Below are positions 1 to 7,236 of a DNA stretch of 19,458 nt, piece after piece; position 1 is the first letter of the stretch; every line of letters starts with the position of its first letter. Position numbers and translations under genes: made by a program. The DNA comes from CG2-30-40-21 sp043806395. Lineage in GTDB: Bacteria; UBA9089; CG2-30-40-21. The notes under the pieces were generated by a model. The model was not told the origin of the DNA. It worked only from the letters and a program-made list of their open reading frames with translations, and did not search any database. The stretch lies in contig JAZDHC010000227.1 in assembly GCA_043806395.1 (NCBI GenBank), positions 1 through 19,458 on the forward strand, written 5' to 3'.

Positions 1-4
1 GTTC

Positions 5-168
5 GTAGGGGCGAACCTATGTGTTCGCCCAATTATTTGGGTAGACACACAGGTCTACCCCTACGGTTCACCTCACGCGCCCTTGCTCTCCTTGATTAAT
101 CTTCACCGAAAATTCACAATTTATGCCCTCGCTGAGTATAACGGACGAACACATAGGTTCGCCCCTAC
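5..168. repeat. Inverted-repeat element downstream of infB
   Basis: A perfect 23-bp inverted repeat occupies 5-27 and 146-168; its outer end reads GTAGGGGCGAACC. The left arm also folds on itself (stem 9-16 with 23-30), and a second small hairpin follows (39-46 with 53-60). The element lies 9 bp beyond the infB stop codon, so it could act as a 3' processing or termination structure, but there is no clear U-tract. A related sequence starting GTAGGGGCAGA occurs at 11360. I see no gene in 1-177. Confidence 0.75.
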
Positions 169-177
169 CTGTGATAC

Positions 178-2136
178 CTATGATAGCGTTTGCTTTATCT
201 TTTCCATAGTATAAGACTCAATAATGTCTCCTGACTTAATATCAGTCACACCCTCTAATCCTATACCGCATTCAAATCCAGCAACAACCTCAGTAACATC
301 ATCCTTGAATCTGCGAAGAGAGGCTATTTTTGCTTCAGATATGACCTTACCATCGCGTTTTAATCGAACAGTTGCATTCCGCACAATCTTACCCTCTTTA
401 ACAAAAGAGCCAGCAGCAGTTCCAATCTTAGATGCCCGGAATACATCCCTGATCTCAGCTATACCTAATAATATCTCTTTATATTTTGGCTCCAACAGTC
501 CGACTAAGGCTTCAGTCAACTCTTCGATTATCTTGTAGATAACAGTATAAATCCTTACATCTATCTCTTTTTCTTCGGACAGTCTTTTGCCCCCAGCATC
601 TATTCCCACATGAAATCCAATAATTACAGCATTAGATGCATCTGCAAGCATAACATCAGACTCATTAATATCTCCAATCCCTTTATGTATAGCCCGTATC
701 TTTACCTTCTCTGTTCCTATCTTTTCAAGGGAATCAACTATAACCTCCAGAGAACCAGCAACATCTACCTTGAGTATAACATTTAATTCCTTAAGTACTC
801 CCTGTTGAATCTGAGAATATAGTTCATCCAGGGTTATTCTGGCAGCAAGTGGTTTTTCAAACGCTATGACATCTTTTCTTTGAGTAGCTATCTGTTTAGC
901 CTCTTTTTCAGTAGAGACAACCTTAAATATATCCCCTGCTACAGGAACCCCGGAAAAGCCTAATACCTCTACAGGTGTTGAGGGTGTAGCTGTTTTTATC
1001 TTTACCCCCTTATCGTCAAACATTGCCCTGACCTTACCATATGACAATCCAGCTACAAAGGCATCCCCTATCTGAAGTGTTCCTTTTTGTATCAATACTG
1101 TAGCTACCGGGCCCCAACCCTTATCTAATCGAGCCTCTATAATTGTTCCTGATGCAGTACAATTATAAACAGCCTTTAATTCAAGCAACTCTGCCTCTAA
1201 TAAAAGCATCTCTAAGAGACGATCCAACCCTATTTTCTTTTTAGCTGAAACCTCAACAAAGATGGTTTTTCCACCCCATTCTTCAGGTTGAAGCCCATGG
1301 TCAGCTAATTGGGCTTTAATCTTATCTGCGTTTGCCTCTGGCAGGTCTATCTTGTTTACAGCCACCATAATAGTCACCCCGGCAGCCATAGCATGATCTA
1401 TGGCTTCCTCGGTTTGAGGCATAACCCCATCATCAGCTGCAACAACCAGAACAACAACATCTGTTACTTGTGCCCCACGGGATCTCATGGCAGTAAAGGC
1501 TTCATGACCCGGGGTATCAAGAAATGTTACCTCACCTGCAGGAAGTCTTACCTTGTATGCCCCAATGTGTTGAGTAATGCCGCCGGATTCCCCATCTACA
1601 ACATTGGTTTCTCGAATAGCATCAAGTAGTTTTGTTTTACCATGATCAACATGACCCATAATTGTCACTACTGGTGGTCTGGGGCATAATATTTGTTCCC
1701 CTTGATCCTCATCTTTCTCTTCAATCTCAAAAACAGGGGTTTTTATCTCTATTTGAACGGTATAAATATTTTCAATCAGCCTGATAATCTCCGCAGTGAT
1801 AGGTTGATTTATTGTGACCATTAACCCCTTTTTCATTAAGGTTGCAATCAACGCATTAGTCTTAATGCCAAGAGATTCAGCGAGATCATGTATGGTACTT
1901 GATGATAAAACAGATATAATTCCTTCATGAGGTTTTGATATCTCCTCTGGCAGCAAGATGATTTCTTCTTCTTTCTTCTCTTCTGGTGAGAATAGTTCTA
2001 TAACATGAGCAGCTGTTTCCTTATCTATTACATTGAGCCCACTCTTGACATCCAGACCAAGCTCTTTAAGGTCTACAATCAGATCCTTAATCTCCATATT
2101 TAATCTTTTAGCTAACTCATGTACTCTCATACTCAT
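178..2136 (-). CDS. infB: Translation initiation factor IF-2
   Basis: IF-2 is the GTPase that brings initiator fMet-tRNA to the ribosome and promotes subunit joining. The protein is 652 aa, short for the family because the linker after the N-terminal region is reduced. Two small IF2_N-type helical modules are visible (about residues 1-50 and 75-130). The GTPase motifs follow: G1 GHVDHGKT at 161-168, GITQH at 186-190, DTPGH at 207-211, NKID at 261-264 and SAKK near 298. The beta-barrel and C-terminal fMet-tRNA-binding domains complete it. The start is chosen at the first ATG, about 8 bases after an AAAAGGGG Shine-Dalgarno-like stretch; an ATG two codons later is an alternative. It starts 14 bp after the nusA stop and is surely cotranscribed with it. 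The identification is secure. Confidence 0.98.
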   Translation of the reverse strand: MSMRVHELAKRLNMEIKDLIVDLKELGLDVKSGLNVIDKETAAHVIELFSPEEKKEEEIILLPEEISKPHEGIISVLSSSTIHDLAESLGIKTNALIATLMKKGLMVTINQPITAEIIRLIENIYTVQIEIKTPVFEIEEKDEDQGEQILCPRPPVVTIMGHVDHGKTKLLDAIRETNVVDGESGGITQHIGAYKVRLPAGEVTFLDTPGHEAFTAMRSRGAQVTDVVVLVVAADDGVMPQTEEAIDHAMAAGVTIMVAVNKIDLPEANADKIKAQLADHGLQPEEWGGKTIFVEVSAKKKIGLDRLLEMLLLEAELLELKAVYNCTASGTIIEARLDKGWGPVATVLIQKGTLQIGDAFVAGLSYGKVRAMFDDKGVKIKTATPSTPVEVLGFSGVPVAGDIFKVVSTEKEAKQIATQRKDVIAFEKPLAARITLDELYSQIQQGVLKELNVILKVDVAGSLEVIVDSLEKIGTEKVKIRAIHKGIGDINESDVMLADASNAVIIGFHVGIDAGGKRLSEEKEIDVRIYTVIYKIIEELTEALVGLLEPKYKEILLGIAEIRDVFRASKIGTAAGSFVKEGKIVRNATVRLKRDGKVISEAKIASLRRFKDDVTEVVAGFECGIGLEGVTDIKSGDIIESYTMEKIKQTLS

Positions 2137-2150
2137 ACTATCAACCCCTT

Positions 2151-3503
2151 TTACACTTCCAACTTCTTAACGACATTATATATCTTTTCTGCTGATACCT
2201 TCCCAATACCTGGAATTTTAATTAACTTATTTACAGACATACCCTTAATTTGTGCAACAGTATGTAACCCGGCTTCGTGCAATTTTTCCATAATTTTTTT
2301 GTCTAACCCGATTATGGTAGATTCTTGAACTATTTCTTCCGTCTCAGCAGCTTGATCCGCAAGTACAGGTGATTGATCATCAGTCTTTTCAATCACAACT
2401 TCCTGCATCTCTTCTGGTTTCTTAAAGAGTTCATCCTCAGCCTGTTTTCTGGCTACTGCATCCCTTTCCTTAGTTATTTCAGATTCACTCCTGATATCAA
2501 TCTTCCATCCTGTAAGTTTAGCTGCCAGACGGACATTTTGCCCCTCTTTTCCAATAGCAAGAGATAGCTGTCCATCAGGAACAACCACTATAGCAGACTT
2601 GAATTTTGCATTTGCTGTAACAGAGATTGTTTTTGATGGAGAAAGGGCGTTTTTTATAAAAACTTGTGGATCATCATCATATAAAGCAATATCAATTCGT
2701 TCTCCACTTAATTCAGTAATCACAGCCTGAACACGCATACCCTTCATACCAACACAGGCACCGACTGCATCAACATTAGCATCCTTTGAACAGACTGCTA
2801 TCTTTGATCTTGCACCAGGCTCTCTGACAACCCCTTTTATCTCCACAATCCCTTCATATATTTCAGGTACCTCTAATCCAAATAATTTTTTCACAAATTC
2901 AGGATGTGTTCTGGAAAGGATAATCTGGGTACCCCTTGAAGAGCTTTTTACATCTAAGATATATGTTTTTATCCTATCACCGACTCGATATTTTTCCCTT
3001 GTTATCTGTTCTTTCATTGGAAGTGTAGCCTCTGCCCGACTAAGATCAACAAAGATATTCTGTTGATCTACCCGCTGGACAATCCCGGTGATAATCTCTC
3101 CAATCCTTTCCTTGAAATTCTTAAATACTATTTCTCTTTCTGCCTCTTTAATCCTCTGGGTAATCACCTGTTTGGCTGTTTGAGCAGCAATTCTGCCAAA
3201 ATCAAAGGGCGTAATTTCCATATCTATTATGTCACCAATCTGGCAATTTTCTTTGTGCTTTATTGCCTCAGATAACAATATCTCTTGCTTGGAATTAGTG
3301 CTTGTTTCCACTACCTGTTTTTTAGCAATAACCTTAAACCCATCCTTACCATCAAAACCTACAGAAACATTTTGTTGCTGTCCACCAAAATTTTTTCTAT
3401 AAGCAGAAAGAAGGGCATCTTTTATTGCTTCAAGCAGTATCTCTCTTTTAATACCTTTAGTTTTTTCAAGCTGACTTAATGCCTCGAAAAATTCTGAATT
3501 CAT
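2151..3503 (-). CDS. nusA: Transcription termination/antitermination protein NusA
   Basis: NusA binds RNA polymerase and nascent RNA and modulates pausing, intrinsic termination and antitermination. The 450-aa product shows an N-terminal RNAP-binding domain (about 1-125), an S1 domain (about 135-200), two KH domains with GMKG at 252-255 and IGKEGQNV at 317-324, an acidic linker, and one C-terminal helix-hairpin-helix repeat (about 402-448, with PGIGKVSAEKI). The ATG at 3503 fits the family N terminus (MNSEFFEALSQLEKTKG) and has AAGG plus GGAGGAG upstream; the open frame extends 11 codons further, to 3536, but that stretch contains the ribosome-binding site. infB follows 14 bp later. rimP, commonly found just upstream, is absent. 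The leader has a promoter and a terminator-like hairpin. Confidence 0.98.
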   Translation of the reverse strand: MNSEFFEALSQLEKTKGIKREILLEAIKDALLSAYRKNFGGQQQNVSVGFDGKDGFKVIAKKQVVETSTNSKQEILLSEAIKHKENCQIGDIIDMEITPFDFGRIAAQTAKQVITQRIKEAEREIVFKNFKERIGEIITGIVQRVDQQNIFVDLSRAEATLPMKEQITREKYRVGDRIKTYILDVKSSSRGTQIILSRTHPEFVKKLFGLEVPEIYEGIVEIKGVVREPGARSKIAVCSKDANVDAVGACVGMKGMRVQAVITELSGERIDIALYDDDPQVFIKNALSPSKTISVTANAKFKSAIVVVPDGQLSLAIGKEGQNVRLAAKLTGWKIDIRSESEITKERDAVARKQAEDELFKKPEEMQEVVIEKTDDQSPVLADQAAETEEIVQESTIIGLDKKIMEKLHEAGLHTVAQIKGMSVNKLIKIPGIGKVSAEKIYNVVKKLEV

Positions 3504-3538
3504 AATCCTTATGTCTCCTCCAAGCTTCATTAGCAAAA

Positions 3539-3561
3539 AGAGTGGGCATTTTACCCACTCT
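3539..3561 (-). terminator. Intrinsic-terminator-like hairpin in the nusA leader
   Basis: Read on the minus strand, AGAGTGGG and CCCACTCT form a perfect 8-bp stem around a 7-base loop (TAAAATG). The stem runs directly into TTTTTGC, the layout of a Rho-independent terminator. It begins only about 10 bases after the predicted transcription start of nusA and ends 35 bases before the nusA ATG. It may attenuate nusA transcription, or end read-through from the nitrilase operon. Confidence 0.65.
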
Positions 3562-3577
3562 CTATCTTACAAGATAC

Positions 3578-3606
3578 ACTATAACATACATTCGATTAAA
3601 ATGCAA
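3578..3606 (-). promoter_or_regulatory. Predicted sigma-70 promoter of nusA-infB
   Basis: On the minus strand, a -35 box TTGCAT (3601-3606) and a -10 box TATAGT (3578-3583) are separated by exactly 17 bases. The predicted start of transcription is near 3571, giving a leader of about 68 nt that contains the hairpin at 3539-3561. Confidence 0.7.
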
Positions 3607-3629
3607 GGGTTTTTTATGAAAAACATCAT

Positions 3630-3718
3630 GTAGGGGGAGAAGGTCATAAAGTCATAAGGTAGGAGGGTAGGAGAGTAATGAATGATTACCTTCCTACCCT
3701 ATGACCTTATGACCCTAC
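3630..3718. repeat. Long imperfect inverted repeat after the nitrilase gene
   Basis: The arms are built from GTAGGG, GTCATAA and CCTACC words and their complements (left arm about 3630-3672, right arm about 3676-3718, centred on TAATGAATGATTA). It lies 3 bp beyond the nitrilase stop codon and upstream of the nusA promoter. It could form a long hairpin at the end of the Memo-truA-nitrilase transcript. The T-rich sequence beyond it on the minus strand (near 3609-3616) would fit a terminator. Confidence 0.6.
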
Positions 3719-3721
3719 TGG

Positions 3722-4441
3722 TCACCAATCCAAATCCACATCAACCACAAGTACCCCCTCATCCTCTTCCATCTCACCCATTATTTCACCAGAGGGTGAT
3801 GCAATGAGTGTATGTCCAAAAAAGCTTGATTTTTCATCCTTACCTACTCGATTAACCCCAATAGTATAGATATGATTATCCATTGCCATGGCCATCAACA
3901 GGGTTTTCCAGTGGGACAGACGAGGATGAGGAAATTCTGCTACTACAAAGACTATCTTCACCCCATTTTCTTTCAATTCCTCAAATAACTCTGGAAATCT
4001 CAGGTCATAGCAAATTATCACCCCAATCTTGCACATTCCAGTGTCTATTACCACCGTACTATTACCAGGTGTCAAATACTTGTCCTCTTCAAATGGTGTA
4101 AACAGGTGTATCTTGCGATATTTAGCAACAATATTCCCCAAGCGGTTGAAAATTACTGCTGTATTATATAAAAAATCCCCTTCTTGTTCCAAGATACTTC
4201 CGCCAATCAAAAAGCACCCCATTTCACGGCTTTTTTGAGACAACTCGTTTGTTGTCTTGCCCGGGATTGGTTCTGCAAGTCTTTTTGCCTCAGCTAAGCA
4301 ATAACCGGTGGTAAAAAGCTCAGGCAGGCAGATAATATCTGGCTTTTTGTCCATGACGCTATCCATAAACTCCATGCTCCGGTTAAGGTTGGATTGTACT
4401 GCCCCTGATATTATATCCATTTGAATACAGGCTATCCTCAA
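3722..4441 (-). CDS. Carbon-nitrogen hydrolase (nitrilase superfamily)
   Basis: The product is a cytoplasmic amidase of the nitrilase superfamily, which cleaves non-peptide C-N bonds; the substrate cannot be read from sequence. The Glu-Lys-Cys triad is complete: E41 in CLPELFTTGY, K110 in YRKIHLF and C144 in IICYDLRFPELF (numbered from the chosen start). The length of 239 aa is slightly short for the family. I choose the TTG at 4439-4441: it gives the family N terminus RIACIQMD, has GGAGGTG about 8 bases upstream, and overlaps the truA stop as TTGA. The longer frame to 4471 would overlap truA by 34 bp and add a non-conserved stretch. It is the last gene of the Memo-truA-nitrilase operon. Omega-amidase-like activity is a reasonable guess only. 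Confidence 0.9.
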   Translation of the reverse strand: MRIACIQMDIISGAVQSNLNRSMEFMDSVMDKKPDIICLPELFTTGYCLAEAKRLAEPIPGKTTNELSQKSREMGCFLIGGSILEQEGDFLYNTAVIFNRLGNIVAKYRKIHLFTPFEEDKYLTPGNSTVVIDTGMCKIGVIICYDLRFPELFEELKENGVKIVFVVAEFPHPRLSHWKTLLMAMAMDNHIYTIGVNRVGKDEKSSFFGHTLIASPSGEIMGEMEEDEGVLVVDVDLDW

Positions 4442-5181
4442 TATCCCACCTCCACCAGATAAAGTCCACAAGCTGGACGAACCGCTGGACCCATTTTTCT
4501 ATCCTTAGCCTCAAGCACCTTTTTTACATCTTCGGGTGATTTTTTACCCTTGCCAACATCAATTAATATCCCTGCGATACTTCGTATCATTCCGTAAAGA
4601 AAGGCATTAGCGATTATATCCATGCTGATAAAGTCACCTTTTTTTTCTATTAATAATAAGTGTACTGTACGGATATGGTTTTCTATGGTTTTTGACCTTG
4701 TGCAAAATGATGAAAAGTCGTGTTTACCCACAATCCATTTTGCCCCCTCCAGCATCCTGTCTATGTCAAGCTGGTGTGGCTGGAAATAGGCATAATTGCG
4801 GTAAAAGGGTGAAGGGTGCGGCGAATTTAATATCAAATACTGATACCTTCGCCATCTGGCTGAGAATCGGGCATCAAAATTGGATGGCATATCGCGAGCA
4901 TCATAAACAACAATATCAGGTGGCAGATTACAGCTTATTGCCTTTGAAAAAACAGAGCTATCCCATTTTGCATTTGTCTGAAAGTTCACCACCTGACCAT
5001 AGGCATGTGCCCCAGCATCTATCCGACTGGCAGCAATAATTCTCACAGACTCGCCAGTGACTGTCTGGATAGCCTTTTCTAATGACCCAGCTACTGTAAC
5101 CTTAGTATTAGATTGTTTTTGCCAACCATGATAGTTTGTGCCATCATATCGCAGGCAAAGCTTAATATTGCGTTTAATCAT
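4438..5181 (-). CDS. truA: tRNA pseudouridine(38-40) synthase TruA
   Basis: TruA isomerises uridines 38-40 in the anticodon arm of many tRNAs. The 247-aa length is normal for the family. The N terminus has the typical YDGTNYHGWQ segment at 12-21. The catalytic Asp is D55 in SRIDAGAHA (52-60); the family usually reads GRTDAGVHA, so the Thr-to-Ile change before the Asp is slightly unusual but the Asp is kept. The C-terminal part contains FLYGMIRSIAG, the region that lines the active site. The start at 5181 lies 1 bp after the Memo-like stop, and its stop overlaps the TTG start of the nitrilase gene, so the three genes are translationally linked. Confidence 0.97.
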   Translation of the reverse strand: MIKRNIKLCLRYDGTNYHGWQKQSNTKVTVAGSLEKAIQTVTGESVRIIAASRIDAGAHAYGQVVNFQTNAKWDSSVFSKAISCNLPPDIVVYDARDMPSNFDARFSARWRRYQYLILNSPHPSPFYRNYAYFQPHQLDIDRMLEGAKWIVGKHDFSSFCTRSKTIENHIRTVHLLLIEKKGDFISMDIIANAFLYGMIRSIAGILIDVGKGKKSPEDVKKVLEAKDRKMGPAVRPACGLYLVEVGY

Positions 5182-5182
5182 G

Positions 5183-6004
5183 TCATGTCACCACAATCCC
5201 GGCATATCCCACCACATAACTATAATCATGGGTTACATCCCATGAAGTGGCGTACTTGATTAATTCAGCCTTTTTAGCACCAAGCTGTTTGACTGCGGTT
5301 AACATGGCAACCGTTGGGGCGTAACCGCACATGGTAATTTTTAACCCCTCTATCCGCCGGATTAATTCATCCTCATTCAATTCAAGAATAGCATCTATGG
5401 CTAATTGGTCGTGGTATTTCAGGTATTTTTCCAGACTATTTTCATCAAGTTGCCCCTCATGACTCATGTCTGAACTGGCAATAATTGTTATCTTTTTTTG
5501 GGATAGCTTGATACAGTTGGCAATTTCCACACCTATTTCCTTGTACACAGATGGATGTCCATGTCCCATACATATGGGAACTATCTGAAAATTCTCAAAT
5601 AAAACCTGCAAAAATGGAAGCTGTACCTCAATGCTATGTTCATATAAATGAGCAACATGATCTACTTGAAGATATTTGCACGCAGTTGTCAGTTTACCCG
5701 CTAATTCAAAGTCTATCGGAACATCACCCAAAGGAGTTTGCCATATCCTGCTATTCATGATGGAAAATGGCTTACCCTCTCCAGTATGATTTGGGCAAAG
5801 AATAATAAAAGTTTCTGAAGGCGAGATAGATGAATAAACCGCACCTGCTACCCCTCCGGAATACATGTACCCGGCATGAGGGGCTATCAAGCCAAGGGCA
5901 TCTTGCTTAGTTATTTCTTCTCTAAGATAGCCGTGAACCTCTCCCCTGAGATGCTCTGGTTGGGCTGGATAAAACGAGCCTGCTCTTACTGCTTTTCGAA
6001 TCAT
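5183..6004 (-). CDS. amrB: AmmeMemoRadiSam system protein B (Memo-like)
   Basis: This belongs to the Memo family, which resembles class III extradiol dioxygenases in fold. In bacteria and archaea it is usually encoded with an AMMECR1-domain protein and a radical SAM protein (AmmeMemoRadiSam); neither is in this window. The molecular function is not established. The 273-aa product has the family motifs APHAGYMYSGG (41-51), CPNHTGEG (70-77), EHSIEVQLPFLQ (122-133), SSDMSHEG (177-184) and CGYAPTVAML (226-235); the His residues in these would form the putative metal pocket. The ATG at 6004 is chosen because AAGGAGGCG lies 8 bases upstream; the frame extends 11 codons further through that ribosome-binding site. 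It heads a tight operon with truA and the nitrilase gene. Confidence 0.92.
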   Translation of the reverse strand: MIRKAVRAGSFYPAQPEHLRGEVHGYLREEITKQDALGLIAPHAGYMYSGGVAGAVYSSISPSETFIILCPNHTGEGKPFSIMNSRIWQTPLGDVPIDFELAGKLTTACKYLQVDHVAHLYEHSIEVQLPFLQVLFENFQIVPICMGHGHPSVYKEIGVEIANCIKLSQKKITIIASSDMSHEGQLDENSLEKYLKYHDQLAIDAILELNEDELIRRIEGLKITMCGYAPTVAMLTAVKQLGAKKAELIKYATSWDVTHDYSYVVGYAGIVVT

Positions 6005-6118
6005 GATTAATCGCCTCCTTCTAATCTTTGCCTTCAATGCCGTAACCTGCGACTGTTTCTGCGAATTACTCGGATAATCCTCGTCTTTGGTGAGGGCAAG
6101 GATGCGGTTGACAAATAG

Positions 6119-6148
6119 ATTTTATGGGGTTTCTATAAAAAATGTAAA
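6119..6148 (-). promoter_or_regulatory. Predicted promoter of the Memo-truA-nitrilase operon
   Basis: On the minus strand, TTTACA (6143-6148) and TAAAAT (6119-6124) are separated by 18 bases. Transcription would start near 6112, leaving a leader of about 108 nt before the ATG at 6004. I find no known riboswitch pattern in that leader. Confidence 0.45.
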
Positions 6149-6154
6149 AAAGTA

Positions 6155-6349
6155 GTAACTACTCACCACGGAGACACAGAGAGCACGGAGAACACGGAGA
6201 ATTGATGAAGAATGCCCTTATTTTTTCATTTCTCACTTTTCTTGCAGAAGAAGTTGCCTTAAATCGTAGGGGAACACCTTAAAAATACCCTGAAATTCTC
6301 TTGTGGTTCTCCGTGTCTCTGTGGTGAATTCCTCTCCCTGAGTAGTTAC
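6155..6349. repeat. MITE-like element with CCACGGAGACACAGAG arms
   Basis: The outer ends are a perfect 10-bp inverted repeat: GTAACTACTC at 6155-6164 and its complement at 6340-6349. Inside them, the left arm CACCACGGAGACACAGAG (from 6164) pairs imperfectly with CCGTGTCTCTGTGGTG (6311-6326), and CACGGAGAACAC pairs with GTGGTTCTCCGTG. The centre (about 6200-6290) is AT-rich with no open frame. The element is 195 bp, non-coding, and placed between the PIN gene and the Memo operon promoter. Relatives are at 14021-14178 and 14985-15008. A target-site duplication is not obvious. Confidence 0.7.
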
Positions 6350-6376
6350 CAATTATGTTTTCTAAGATTTCTTTGC

Positions 6377-6802
6377 TCATAATGTTTGATTCTCCACAGA
6401 AAGGGCATACAGAAACTCTTTTGGAGTCAATATCTTGATTCCATCATATTCCACTAATTCAAGCAAGTGTTTATCTCCAGAGACAATATAGTCAGCCCTT
6501 CCAAAAACAGCACATTCTAAAAATTTATTATCTGAAGGGTCATTTTTGATCGCAAAAATCTCTTCTTTGGGAGTAACCATGATAGCCTTTTGGGATAGTA
6601 GAAAAAGTAACTTCTCTATCCTTTTCGTATCTATTTCCTTTTCATGCAAAACCCTGATAATCTCTTCTATGATTGGTTTTGAAACAAGGAGAAGATAGTC
6701 GCCTTCTATCCAGAAGTCTATTACTCTTACAGGATTACCATTAGGGATAAGGTGGGCTGAAACAAATACATTGGTATCAACTACTACTTTAGGCTTTAAC
6801 AA
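6377..6802 (-). CDS. PIN-domain toxin of a toxin-antitoxin pair
   Basis: The 141-aa product is a PIN-domain ribonuclease of the type annotated as 'putative toxin-antitoxin system toxin component, PIN family' (COG1569-like). PIN toxins cleave RNA using a cluster of acidic residues that bind Mg/Mn. Candidates here are D9 in VVVDTNVFVSA, E46 or E47, D91 in NDPSDNKFLECA and D110 in VSGDKHLL, so the active site looks complete. It overlaps the upstream HTH gene by 14 bp, the usual antitoxin-first arrangement. The RNA target cannot be predicted. Confidence is high for the PIN fold and good for the toxin role. Confidence 0.88.
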   Translation of the reverse strand: MLKPKVVVDTNVFVSAHLIPNGNPVRVIDFWIEGDYLLLVSKPIIEEIIRVLHEKEIDTKRIEKLLFLLSQKAIMVTPKEEIFAIKNDPSDNKFLECAVFGRADYIVSGDKHLLELVEYDGIKILTPKEFLYALSVENQTL

Positions 6803-7103
6803 GTTCCTTTCTCCTTACCTCTTCAATCGTCTTAGAAATATCCTCTTCAGTAATCCCCTTTTTTTCTCCATCTGCCCTCATTTCATTCAAAAGGGAGATA
6901 TATTCTGTTTTCCACATATTATTTTTTATTCCTTCTATGTCAAATAGAGAAAGCATATCTCTTCCCAAGAGTCGATATCCTCTTCCAATCTTTATGGCTG
7001 GTATCTCACCCCTCCGTATTTTTCTCTCCACAGTAATAGTGTTAAGTTTTAGGATTTGAGCTGCTTCATTTGTAGTATAAACTGCTTTTTCTTGAATTTC
7101 CAT
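6789..7103 (-). CDS. Excisionase-type HTH protein, probable antitoxin
   Basis: The 104-aa product has an N-terminal MerR/excisionase-like winged helix (about residues 7-54, with YTTNEAAQILKLNTITVERKIRRGEIPAIKIGRGYR-type spacing: TTNEAAQILKL then RRGEIPAIKIGRGYRL). The C-terminal half (about 60-104) is charged and helical, as expected for a toxin-neutralising tail. It overlaps the PIN gene, so it is probably the antitoxin and the autoregulator of the pair. The ATG at 7103 has GGAGGTGAT about 8 bases upstream. The perfect palindrome over the -10 box (7120-7131) is a good candidate for its operator. Confidence 0.85.
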   Translation of the reverse strand: MEIQEKAVYTTNEAAQILKLNTITVERKIRRGEIPAIKIGRGYRLLGRDMLSLFDIEGIKNNMWKTEYISLLNEMRADGEKKGITEEDISKTIEEVRRKELVKA

Positions 7104-7119
7104 ATTCTATCACCTCCTC

Positions 7120-7131
7120 GTATAATTATAC
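7120..7131 (-). promoter_or_regulatory. Palindrome over the -10 box of the HTH/PIN operon
   Basis: GTATAATTATAC is a perfect 12-bp palindrome, 16 bp before the HTH start codon, and it contains a consensus TATAAT on the minus strand (7125-7130). A -35 box is not clear. A DNA-binding antitoxin sitting here would block the promoter, as is common in toxin-antitoxin autoregulation; that role is inferred. Confidence 0.5.
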
Positions 7132-7236
7132 ACCAAAAATCTTCATCACCTGCTGTGGACGACCTGTTGAGGTATATACTCTGATTTGCGTCATCATAAT
7201 CTCATCATCTTTCCCGATTTACCATTAATTTTGCTT

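Noticed and set aside
6108..6138. Plus-strand promoter TTGACA...TATAAA
   Set aside because: The spacing is 20 bases, and no plus-strand gene follows.
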